Source: Dipteris shenzhenensis
Taxonomy: Eukaryota; Polypodiophyta; Polypodiopsida; Gleicheniales
Assembly: GCA_047967505.1 (NCBI GenBank)
Contig: CM106539.1
Direction: 5' to 3' (one strand)
DNA: 64,000 bases
The notes beneath the pieces are model-generated. The model made no database searches. It had not been told where the DNA came from and was given only the letters and a program-made list of their open reading frames with translations. Below, one piece after another: positions 21,991 to 32,230 of this stretch (position 1 is the first letter of the stretch; every line of letters begins with the position of its first letter). The position numbers and the translations under genes are program-made.

Positions 21991-22130
21991 TCTGGTGCTT
22001 TCCAAATCTACTACTATGTCTAGTGTCAATTCTAGATTCTATTTCAGATATGTTTATCGATAATGTGTTTTGTCTAACATTAAAGATTATAAAGATGATA
22101 GTTTATATATTGCTTGGGTTTTTTTACAGG

Positions 22131-24671
22131 AAAGACACAAATGTGAAGAAGGTTGAGAAAGTTATAAGTGGATTTGCAGAAAAAAGCATACCTTGGTACT
22201 TTGACATATATAGTATTGAGGGAGCACAGTTGACACGAGTTCACTTATTTGTTTTGTTACCTAATAAAAGTGCATACACTTGTGTTGGATCAGTACATCA
22301 AATCACTGAAGATGTGGTTGGAAAAGAGGGAGATATTGGATTGTTGATCATTATAAATCAAAATAAGAAGTTTCTCTTGGATCCCAATGATTATGAAGCA
22401 TCTCGTATGAAGTCTGATGTAGATGACAACATGCACTCAAGAGGCTAGATAAGTGTTGAATCAATTGATGGAAATGAAATTGACACAGTGACAACAATCA
22501 TTGAATCATATCGCAAAGTTTCAACAACATTAAAGAAGCGTAAGAGTGGGGAAGATAGTGGGGAAGGAACAAAGAAAGGAAAATCGACTGTGGTTCAAGC
22601 ACCAGGTGGTAGCGGAGAAGGGGCAAAGAAAGGAAAGCTAACTATAGTTGATGTACCACAAGAAGGAACACCTCCAGAGGGTATGCTAGCAGTTGTGGAA
22701 AGAAGCAGTGGTAGTGAATTGGAGCCAAGTGGAAAGGTCATAGGAAAGAAAGGGCAAAAGAAACCATCAGGCTTGGTGGAATATGAAAAATACTACCCAT
22801 TCGGGTTGCATGCAACATTTTCAATTCCAGTTACAAGATGTCAAAAAGCTCCTCCAAGCTATGTATATAGAGGGTTGAACAAAGAGCATGTGGAGAAGCT
22901 TGCTGCAGACTTCGGTTATAACTCTAGGCCTCCTGCTGCTGTAGCGGATTTAATGCCTTTCAATCCTGAAACAAAGCAGCCCCTGGAAAGGGTAGATAAA
23001 AAGGATTTAACCAAGTGCCACTACTGGATACTATCTGGACAACATTCAATATATGCTGCTAAAATATTCACATCTAATGATGATAACAGCACGGCCCAAA
23101 GAAAGAACTACTACCGCACCCGCCAGGCGAGGATTGTAGTGAATTGTCCCGCACGCTTTTGTGTGGAGATATCAAAGATGGCAAACCTGGAGTCTCAAAA
23201 TATCTTGAGACAATCTCCATACATTGATATACTTAAGCAGGTGAGGGGACAATGGATTCTCTTTAACAGACCCAAGAAAGCACAACAAGGGCTTGCAAAA
23301 GGACATCCAGATCGTGAGAATTGGGATGTAAGTACAGATTTTAATTATGAATCATTTTTTACAAGTCGGTTTCATAATTATTGCATTCTAATGGATTCAT
23401 ATATTTTGCAGGCTTTCATTGACACTGGCAAGGTAACATTGGGCAATAGCTTTGCCACGAAGGATGTACATATGATAATCACAAGCGATGCCATTTATGA
23501 TGGTTGGATCTCCATCCTTGAGGATTACATTGCAGGCAAATATTCACAAGATGGAAAATGCCGTAGGCAACCCACAGTCTCAATGTTTAGATGTTTGCGT
23601 GGATTGAGTGATGATCAAATTGGTCAAATTCAAAATGACATTAAGGAAGGTAGATTAGTCATAGCTAAAACAAAGACTGATGCCATGATTCTTGATATTG
23701 AAGGACGAGCTATGCAGATCAAGAGAGATGCTGCACTACAAGAAGAACTTTATATGTTTATATCCGCAGAACGGCCTTCTTTAATGTTAAAAAATTGGGA
23801 TGAGTGCAGATTACATTTTAAAATTACTCCAGAATTGTATCATCGGATTCGTGGTTGCTCTGACTCATGGTTAAAAGTGAAGCTTCAACAGGGCAAGGAA
23901 ACTCCACCATTGCCTGATGCTGCAAAGGGGTATTTGAGGTGGATTATGGGACAAAGTGAAGGTGCAAGTCATGGGCCGAATTCCACCCGGCCTTGGAGGT
24001 TCTACACAGTCGGTTCAAACATGGAGGGAATGGAATTTATACATAATGTGTACCAAGAGCCAATGGCAATAGGAGTTGCCTTTTTGGATGTAATGTATGG
24101 ACCAAGCAGAAGTAGAAATTGGAATGAGGACCGCTTTGAGTGTTTGTTGAAAAGCTTGATGACAATCGCTTCTCCCCCAGTGCAATTCCTTCTTGTGGTG
24201 TTCTTGACCATGGACCATGTATCATGTTTGAAGAATGCATTAAATAAGACATGCGGACAATATAAAATACACTTCGGTTGCCTTAATTTTGAAACTGCAG
24301 ATATATTTGTCACTGGATCTATGGATGGCTTAATTGCCTGTGTATTGGTAAGCAAGGAAAAGCATTTCAATGATATTGAGCGCTATACCAATGCACAATG
24401 TAAGCCATCAATATATGTTGCAGATGAAAAATATGAAAAATCAAGTGGTGCAGAAGAATCAGGTGATGAGGATGATGATGACGAGGATGATGATGATGAA
24501 TTTGACATTGAATTGTCCTTGAAAAGAAAACGTTCAAGTATCATGAAAGACATGATCATGGGTTTCTGTCGAGAAGATGAGTATGTATTGGACTTGTTCT
24601 CTGAGGGGCTTGCTGCAATAGAGTCTCTTTCTTGTAAGAGGCGTGTTGTTTCAGTTGTTGAGACAGGTTGA
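22131..24671 (+). pseudogene. ParB/sulfiredoxin-fold-like protein gene
   Basis: An acceptor TTTTTTACAG precedes 22,131. The frame then runs to 24,671, interrupted only by TAG at 22,446-22,448. Numbering from 22,488, residues about 100-215 look ParB-like: NKEHVEKLAADFGYN, then HYWILSGQHSIYAAKIF (Gly-Gln-His at 184-186, the place of the ParB (D/S)GQHR-type motif). The N-terminus is Lys/Gly-rich. Residues about 505-640 contain VGSNMEGM and DVMYGPS, vaguely like motifs of N6-methyltransferases (DPPY). Then come an Asp/Glu run and KRKR. A probable 84-bp intron (23,328-23,411, GTAAGT to TTGCAG) is in frame and encodes atypical residues. The 3' end is disturbed: a second frame (to 24,918) appears to continue the protein after a shift near 24,671-24,705. 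Function is unknown. Confidence 0.65.
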
Positions 24672-24918
24672 AAGTATATGTTGCACGTATGCTTACAGTA
24701 ATCATGAAATTCGACAATGGGCTGGCTTGCAAGAACCAATATTGGCAATAGAGGGGGTGCCAAAAGAAGATGATACAATTGAAGGTGGAGGGGATAAAGA
24801 AATTGATACCATACCAGGACAAAAAGAGCTTCAACCCTTCAATGAAGAGCAGCGTGAGCATTTACAAAAACACGCTTCAAAGTTTTGGGAAACAGAAGAG
24901 GAAGCAACAGGTCCTTGA
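24672..24918 (+). pseudogene. Probable C-terminal continuation of the ParB-like gene
   Basis: This is a frame one base off from the preceding one, encoding NHEIRQWAGLQEPILA, then an acidic stretch and FNEEQREHLQKHASKFW before a stop at 24,916-24,918. A CAACAG|GTCCTT donor-like site sits at the end. The next recognisable exon (25,622) follows an acceptor, so the ParB-like and HAD-like parts might be one spliced gene. This cannot be decided from sequence alone. Confidence 0.4.
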
Positions 24919-25621
24919 AATTGTCCTTTTATATGGTGTTCATGTTTTCCATATGTTATCTTGCTATATTCTCCATATGATGTATTAATTTTGTTCCAAA
25001 TATCTTTTAATATTTCTTGGAAATTTCTTCTATCTCATTGCCATAATTCAAACATTCATATGTATTCTTGAATATGTTTAATTTTCTATATTTCATGAAA
25101 AGATGTGTTTGCATGTTGTAATATCTTCGGAGTGTGATACACATCCAAATTTATTTATGAGTTCATATTTGTTAAAAAGTGTGTTGAGTCTTGATCGTGA
25201 TGAATGAATTAGTGTAAATTGTTGTTTCTATCCTTATTCACTTCATATGAATGCACAAATATGTTTTGGCCACTTGGCCAAATATTTTCTTAGTGGGAAC
25301 ACTTGGGCAATGCTAGATAATGTTGGACTCCACTCTATCTATTACGCAAAGGTTTTTGGCATTGTAAGGATATGTAATTTTGGGGATTAAAATAACTTGA
25401 AAGGGTATAGATTCAACAACTTTAGGGAGTATACTAAGCATATGAACATGAATGCTTTCTTTTCTTTAGTATTCCAATTTTGTTTTGAAAAAGAAAAACA
25501 TGAATGCTTTCACACAAACAAATTGCATTGAGAGCACACAACCTAAAGTTTGACAATTTGGTTTTCCATCTCTATCTTCAGTTTGTTTCTACTTATGAAT
25601 TTCATTTCCTTGTTTATCAAC

Positions 25622-26894
25622 AGATATTGGCCATCTCAATTTCACATCGCTAGAAGCATTGCCTGTACATGTGACACCTGATCCAATGATTCATTATGTG
25701 CCTAATTTGAACATTAGCATGCAAGTTCCAAGCTCAACATGGTTGATTGAAAATGTTGAGGATGCAATGTCTGCAGTTAATGTTCCATTGACAAATGTGA
25801 ATGCAAGCTTAGAAGGTAAAGGAGAAGATGCAATGTCATTGTATGAAGCCAAGGTGCAGGAAGAAATCTTAGAAGGTAAAGGAGAAGACATAATGTCACA
25901 CTCAGAAATAATGTCGAAAGAGGTGATAACAAAAATAAGACTAGCAGGGTTATTGCTCGAGCATTGTTTTTCAAAGTCAAATAAACATATGAGCTTGCAC
26001 AATGGGAAGCATTGGCTTGTTCTCCGTCCTGGGTGTTTAGAGTTTCTACAATGGTTGCTCGATCACTACCATGTTGGCATTTGGTCCACTGGAGGAGAAA
26101 AGGGCATGGTGCAACACATGCTGGACACTTTGGAGCATCATGTTAACAGAAAGTTACATTTCTTCATGGTTTGGGGTGCGATGGCATGCCACAAGCATAC
26201 AAAGAGTAGAATCATTCGACCAGATAGGATGAATGTGGAAGCAGAGTTTAAACCATTAATGAGAGTGTGGTGTTGTTTTAAAGAGGAATGCAAACCAGCA
26301 AGAACAGTGTTCATTGATGTTTCGCCTTACACGGGTTGTGTTAATCCAGCAGAAAATTGCATTTTCCCTACAAAATTTGATATAGATTGTGATGATTCTA
26401 TTTTGCTTCATGAGTTATTACCGTACCTACAGATGCTAGATGATGCAGTAGATGTGCGCAGTGCCATCTCTTCTAACAGATTTGGTCAAGCTCCGATTGT
26501 CGAAGGGCATGATATGTTCTATTATTTTCAACCAGTGATCCTTGAATTCAAAGAAAAAAACAAAGAAGTTCTCGAAAGGATGAATGTCGAATCTCATATG
26601 TCTACTCATAGTTCAAAAAAAGACACAGAGAAAGGTATTACTTCACCTATAACCAAAACTAGAGTGAGAGGGACTTGTCCTACTACAAGAAGTATGGTGC
26701 ATGCTCAACATGTTACATTGAATGAAGAGGAAGAATGCATGCTAGGAAAAATTGCCAAAATGGGGCCATTGAAAGATAGTGAGGCAAAACGCTTTGCTAT
26801 GGTTCTTGGATGCAAGGAAAGGGGAATCACTGCCGATGCTGCAAGGGCATTCTTAGCCAACTTGATTCGATTTTATTGTATAGACAACCCTTAG
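25622..26894 (+). CDS. FCP1-like HAD domain protein, predicted inactive
   Basis: The frame is open from an acceptor (TCAACAG) at 25,621 to the stop at 26,894. Numbering from the ATG at 25,659 gives 411 residues. The C-terminal HAD/NLI-interacting-factor layout is clear: RPGCLEFLQWLLDHY (123-137), IWSTGG (141-146, the Ser/Thr motif), VFIDVSP (217-223, the late acidic motif), then NPAENCIFPT and a DSILLHELLPYL ending. The usual first motif (LDLDET or LDxNG in plant relatives) is replaced by KIRLAGLLL (92-100). The nucleophilic Asp is absent and phosphatase activity is unlikely. LEGKGED is repeated twice in the N-terminus. The gene lies between the ParB-like and SET genes on the same strand. Confidence 0.65.
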
Positions 26895-27141
26895 GGAATG
26901 TGAGTGATCTTGTTAATTAGAGTTGCAAACACAAATGCTCAACTAAAACATTTGTACCTACATTCTGATTTATATTTGGACACTATTTGGTTAGATTTGA
27001 TTTTCAAAACATTATGTTTCAATTTGTTTTGTGAAAGAATTAATAGACATTGAGTTAGTACCTTGTCCAAAAAATGCTATGTGCTTTATGATGTGAGTTT
27101 GTATTCCTCCACTAAAAGAATGATTCTTTGATTTTAAACAT

Positions 27142-27698
27142 ATGATAGGTGTTGCAGATTGTCCTGAAAAGTTGAAGAGCTATCTTATTACAAATTTTGA
27201 TCCTACATCCAATGGCTTATGGAAACATAAATTGCCCATACCCATTGAGAACGTGTTCGAAATGAATGGCATCCATTATGAAGTAAAGAAATCAACAATA
27301 CCTGGGGCAGGATATGGTCTTTTTGTACATACGAGCATCAAGAAAAAACAAGATTTGATGGTATACAATGGTCCAAAGTATGATTATGATACTTGGAGAT
27401 CTCTCCTCAAGTTTTTCCCAAGATGAAGACTTATGGAATGTTTGAAGATCCATTCATTGAGCCATTGACAGATGTGAAATGTATTGTGGGAGATGTATTG
27501 TATGGAAACATTGCTGGATATATAAATAGCTCAATGTATTATAAAGAAAGAACAAATGTTATATTTGTATACATCCCTAAACTACCACCTTGGGCTCAAA
27601 AGTCACAAGGAAATTTGAGTGCCCATGGGTACATTACTGTGCAAACCATAAAGGATATCTCCTTTGGAGATGAGCTACTTTGTGAGTATGAATACTAG
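27142..27698 (+). pseudogene. SET-domain protein (putative lysine methyltransferase-like), frameshifted
   Basis: Two overlapping frames join near 27,395-27,424 by a one-base shift. The first encodes EVKKSTIPGAGYGLFVHTSI, matching the SET opening motif (GxG, cofactor binding). The second has GNIAGYINSS, at the position of the RFxNHSC motif, and ISFGDELLCEYEY, matching the GEELxxDY motif that shapes the active site. The His-Ser-Cys of the middle motif is replaced by Ser-Ser-Met, so cofactor and substrate binding may be altered. No pre-SET or post-SET cysteines are seen. The acceptor is near 27,148 or 27,157, and an upstream exon is likely. The gene is the last in the plus-strand set. Confidence 0.7.
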
Positions 27699-27824
27699 TA
27701 TGGAATTGTTAATAATTATGTTAAACAATGTGGTGAAAAATTGGCTATGTGTCAATGGTTTTGATTATATTTAGTACAAGAAAGCAATTTAAAAAAAGGT
27801 TTTTATCAAGACCATGTCTCTGAG

Positions 27825-28130
27825 TTTCATGAGCTCTATTGTGATGGAGAGTTTTATGAGCTCTATTGTGATGGAACGGTGTTTTTGAACACCACATTTA
27901 TATGATGGATGTCAAAGCTCTACCATAATCCTATTGCATATGTCAATACTGCAATTTATCAACATAGAAACATAAGCATTTGACATTAATTTATACATCT
28001 AATATTCCAAATAAAAATTGACAGTTGTTGCAAGTTTAATTTTGTTTTTGAAGACCACATTTATATGATGGATGTCAAAGATCTATAACAATCCTATTGC
28101 ATATATCAATACTCCAATTTAATTTACTCC
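27825..28130. repeat. Right subterminal repeats of the 12 kb transposon
   Basis: A 24-bp tandem (TTTATGAGCTCTATTGTGAT) occurs at about 27,827 and 27,852. GGTGTTTTTGAACACC is at 27,878-27,893. A direct repeat of about 85 bp (ACATTTATATGATGGATGTC, then CAATCCTATTGCATAT) occurs at about 27,895 and 28,060. These lie between the SET gene and the right terminus and have no coding content. Confidence 0.75.
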
Positions 28131-28448
28131 AATGAATCTTCCTAACGCAACATCTATAAATTGGCTTTTCTTTGTGGTTTCGATGCATACGAAACAACAA
28201 ACATCTTTCTTTCACTAGTAAATCAACAAATGTTTTGGCCATGGAGCCATGTTCACATCTATTAAGGCCTTTTGCCATAGCAACATACGGAAGATTTTTG
28301 CTTGGGTTTCTAGGAATTGGGAAAGTATTGTGCATGGTCTAGTCTCCCCCAACATAATTGAAACTTGGGTCCTTAATGGAGCTAATGTTTCAATAAAAAA
28401 CATCAAATTTTACTTTTGAAGTGACTATATTTTATTTCGTGGGAATTG

Positions 28449-28479
28449 GGATTTTCCCAAATTCTCTAATATAGTGTTT
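28449..28479 (-). repeat. Right terminal inverted repeat of the 12 kb transposon
   Basis: Ends TCTCTAATATAGTGTTT, followed by AG and the right flank AATTGTTGTTTCC. That flank continues the duplicated segment exactly as at 46,871. Confidence 0.9.
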
Positions 28480-30213
28480 AGAATTGTTGTTTCCACTATT
28501 GAGTAGTATAAAGATCTTAAAGCATTTAAGGAAATCAATTTCCTTTTATATGTAGCTTTCTTTATGAGTCCACACTTCACTGCAACCAAAGGAGTCTTGT
28601 ATAGGCAATGTGTACTAGCCTTGCACTCATGTCTTGCACATAACATGACCTCTAATATTTGTTCATTAATGCTTCACTCTCAAAATATTTCTAGATAATC
28701 CTTTTAAGTTATTTGGACCCTACATTATAGGTTTCCATATACACATTAATAGGGAAAAGAAACATACAATCTCATAGTAAGTTTAATTTAGAATGCTCAA
28801 GTAATAAATCTTCTTTTGATTGAAATTTTATTTATGCACGTGACATGGAGTGTGAAGGATACAAGCTAAGGTTTTTTTTCCAAACTCTTTTTCAACAAGT
28901 TCTCCTCACAAATGTTGTGATATTGCAAGTCACAACAGCAAGATTTTAGCTAAATAGCAAAGCTTAAATTCAAAAATGAAGGAAATTTCTTCATTCATAA
29001 AAGAGTTCTTTGTAAAGGAAACCATTCTTATAGGAAGAGAGAAGTGGTGCCTTGCCACCCCCATGCTCTATCTTCAGTATCTTAATATTAATCTCACTCG
29101 AAGTATATGACAATCACAATCACAATCACAATTTCAACCTCAGTTGGAGGTGGAAGCCAAACTCAATCACAATATCCATCTCTGAAACTACATCTAGAAC
29201 CTGGATCTTGAACTCAATCAGGTTTCTGAATCTCAATCTCTTTCAATGTGGGTCAGAGTTTGTGTGCATGAATTTTCTTTTAAAGTCTACCTTTTATTAA
29301 AGCATGAGTTCTCGTTGCCCAATCTAGTTTTTCCTTTCAAAAATAGACCCATATTCATTGTTTAGCAAGTCTCATTTTATAAAAATGAAACAAACTAGTA
29401 AAGTGGTCATATTTAGAGATCCATATTTCCTAAATTGTTTCAAATCCAAAAATTGTCAGTATGAGAAGTTGGAAGCATCTCTTGATGGTCTATAACTTTT
29501 ATCTTCGTCTCAATCTGCCAAAACCTGCCATTCTAGGTCTTGAATTTGGATTTTAGAATTTAATGTAGAAATGGAATGAGAAAACCATTCCAAAATGATT
29601 TGCTATATTGTTCTTTTGGCCATGAAAACAATTTTGCAAAATGTATTATCTTGCGGTACATGTTTGCCTTTCACAAAGGACTATCACTCTTGTGGCCTTT
29701 TTCTTATGATTTCCATGAATCATTGGAATCATTGATTAGAACTCTTGTTCTGAATTTCTAAAACAAAGCTCTATGAATGGATGAGTTTTCCACATTATTT
29801 TTATTAAGAAGAAAAAATGATAGTGGAATTGAAAGCTTATATTCCCTTATATAAATAAAATTTTGAAACATTCATTGACATTTGAAAATTTTATGTTAAA
29901 ATTAACAAAAAAATTCCAAGACCTTCATGATCTTTCCTTTGAAATTTTGAGATAAAGTATATGAATCCATATAATGTTTTTTCAATATATTAGAAATTTA
30001 GATTTATACTAGGGGGGGAACTATGTATAAATCCTCTATAGCACGTGCGTTCAAGGCCTATTTGTAAAATCCCTTATCTGTAAATAATTTCTTAATAAAG
30101 TATGCTCTTTTTCCTATACAAACCTATATTTTTTTTCTAAATTACTTTAAATACTCCCTTATGTAACTTAAAGTCAAATTGTTTCTAGTGTAGATGCTAG
30201 TCCATTCAAAAAA

Positions 30214-32230
30214 TGTTAGAGTTATATAGAGATCACCCCTAAATCAACATGGTCCTCAACTATATATATGCCTTTGATCTATCAATACAATCACTTCTTT
30301 AGGGAGCAATCTTGTGTCTCACTCCTCTCTCCCTCTTCTTCCCATATGGTATCAGAGCTTGCCTATGCTCTAGCCTATTTATAGAAGGCGAGTGACATTA
30401 TTTTCACCAATATGATGAGACAAAACAATCACTATTGAAGAAAGCTTTTCATGTTGATATGCACTAGTTACTTTGAGTGGATGGATTACTATATTCTTAT
30501 TTGATGTAAGAAAGCTATGGTTAATTCTTTTCACTATCTGCTATCCATGAATTGGTAGAAGTGGTTCGTAGATAGGAAGATGAAGAGTCATGACTAGAGA
30601 TGACTTGATCTTAGGTATGCATAAATGCTCACTATCTTCTTGATGAGTTCTTCCTTGAGCTCAGCTCTATTATTCTCTCATGCTATTTGCTCTTGTGGTA
30701 TTCATGGCATGTAGTTTATAATCGGTTTTGCCATTTCCAACACATATCCAACTCCATTCTTTGATTCGTATCCTTTTTTGTCTTAGGGGATAGATCATAT
30801 ATGGCCCCAAGGTTAAAAACAACCTACTATAGTTACCAAAGGGGGGTCACTCATAAAGTATGTAAGTCTAGCATGTGGGCTCAATAGAAGGAGTTTTTAA
30901 AACCTCCTTTTTACAAATTTTGCACATATCGAAGGGTATCACACAAAGGGGCTATTCATAGATTGAATATAAAAAGGGTATATTTTATTTGTGATAAATT
31001 TACTGATAAGGGGTTTTATAAATAAGCCTTGAACACATGTGATATAGAGGGTTAAAAAATAGTGACCTCCCTGAGTATACTTCCTTTCCAGCCACTAGAA
31101 GGTCTTCTTTGAGGCTAAAAAAGCAAAAAAGACTTTTGGAAATTTACTTTACACTATGCTTTATCTCTATTCCCAAATAGCACAAGTCTATTTTTTATGC
31201 CTTTGTTGGCTATTGTGGGTGTTCTCGAGAATTCTTCTCTTGGTACATTTACCTAGTTGCCAGCCCGTGGTTGCTTCTTTGCAGTAAGGTACCTCCTTTT
31301 AGCCCATTTCCCAAATTTTGCAAGTTTGTTTTACCTTGTAGCTTGTTTGAGGAAAATAAGCACAAGCTTGCCTCTTTCGATATTGTTTAGTTGTGTTGAT
31401 GTCACTCCGGCTACGATTATGTTAGCTATGCCTAATTTCTAAAAGCTTGCCTCTTTTTATTGCATCTCACTGAGATTATATTTTTTCATGAGCTTATTAT
31501 TATCCTTGCTTCCAGTTGAAATAGGAGCTTATTATACTTCCAATTGGAAGAGGAGCTTCTTATCCTTCCAACTAGATTATATTGTTTCATGAACTTATTA
31601 TTGTCCTTGTTTCCAATTGAAAGAGGTTTTTGCTATACATTTGATTGGAAGAGGAGCTTATTACCCTTTTGGTTGGAAGACATATTTAGACATATGACTT
31701 GGTGAACCTGATTTCCTTCCTGGTGATCCTGACAAGTTTTGCTATTCATGCAATTAGCTCAGGTTGATCTAATATCGACATGAACACACAAAATAGCACA
31801 TGTACTTTGCACTATACTTACACATTGTATTATGATGCACTTTGCATTGTATCATGCATACAACATACCACCTGTTCTTTGTATTGTACTATGCACACAT
31901 CATTATCTTATGTGCACGTGGTATTATACCTTTCTACTATCCACATGCACTTTTCACTTTACTAATCTAAATTGGCCTATGGGCACTCTTTGTATATATA
32001 TTTTACATAGATATACATATAGTAGCTCAGGTTTTTTCCTTGTATACCTAAAGGGTTTTGTCACCCGCAACTAGCGGACCTACTTGAGTGAAGGTGTTAG
32101 AGCTATATAGAGCTTTCTCCTAAATCAAACTAGCTCTTAAATATATATATATATATGCCTATGACCCAGTAATACGACCCATTATTCTGGGAGAAATTTT
32201 GGGTCTCACTGCTTTCTCCCTCTCCTTCCA
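30214..32230 (+). mobile_element. Short-LTR Copia-type element, degraded and lacking pol
   Basis: The 5' LTR is 30,214-30,344 (starts TGTTAGAG, ends CCCA, 131 bp). It is followed after two bases by TGGTATCAGAGC, the standard tRNA-iMet primer site. A similar LTR at 32,095-32,230 is preceded by a purine tract (GAGTGAAGG). The interior holds a faint gag-like reading and a MITE but no polymerase. These could be one small non-autonomous element of about 2.0 kb or two relics. Copy 2 retains only the 3' LTR (49,791-49,927). Confidence 0.6.
30836..31075 (-). mobile_element. MITE of the 498-744 family, inverted
   Basis: It begins with the GGGGGGTCACTCAT end type and finishes AGTGACCTCCCTGAG, so it is in the opposite orientation to 498-744. 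The flanks TATAGTTAC and TATACTTCC agree at seven of nine positions, a probable decayed target duplication. The right end is shared with copy 2 (48,748). Confidence 0.65.

Larger units (their letters stand above)
16501..28479. mobile_element. 12.0 kb DNA transposon with DUF7869-type transposase and ParB-like, HAD and SET genes
   Basis: The boundaries come from comparing the two segmental copies: the sequence around 46,861-46,875 is the site without the insertion. The ends are inverted repeats of 31 bp (16,501-16,531 and 28,449-28,479) with one mismatch, beginning AAACAC. The flanking duplication is AG, or TAG if one terminal base is counted differently. Inside are a minus-strand transposase pseudogene (17,103-20,334), a 1.6 kb inverted-repeat array (20,450-21,990), and a plus-strand set encoding ParB-like, FCP1/HAD-like and SET-domain proteins (22,131-27,698). 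A 16-bp motif recurs in opposite orientation at 16,871 and 27,878. The composition fits none of the standard plant superfamilies I know. Confidence 0.9.

Noticed and set aside
16501-28479. Assignment of the 12 kb element to CACTA, Mutator, hAT or Helitron
   Set aside because: Ends are not CACTA, the target duplication is 2-3 bp, and the catalytic region matches none of their transposases. A Helitron would lack inverted termini.
30347-30358. Part of a tRNA gene (TGGTATCAGAGC)
   Set aside because: No cloverleaf around it. It is placed two bases after an LTR end and is the primer-binding site complementary to tRNA-iMet.
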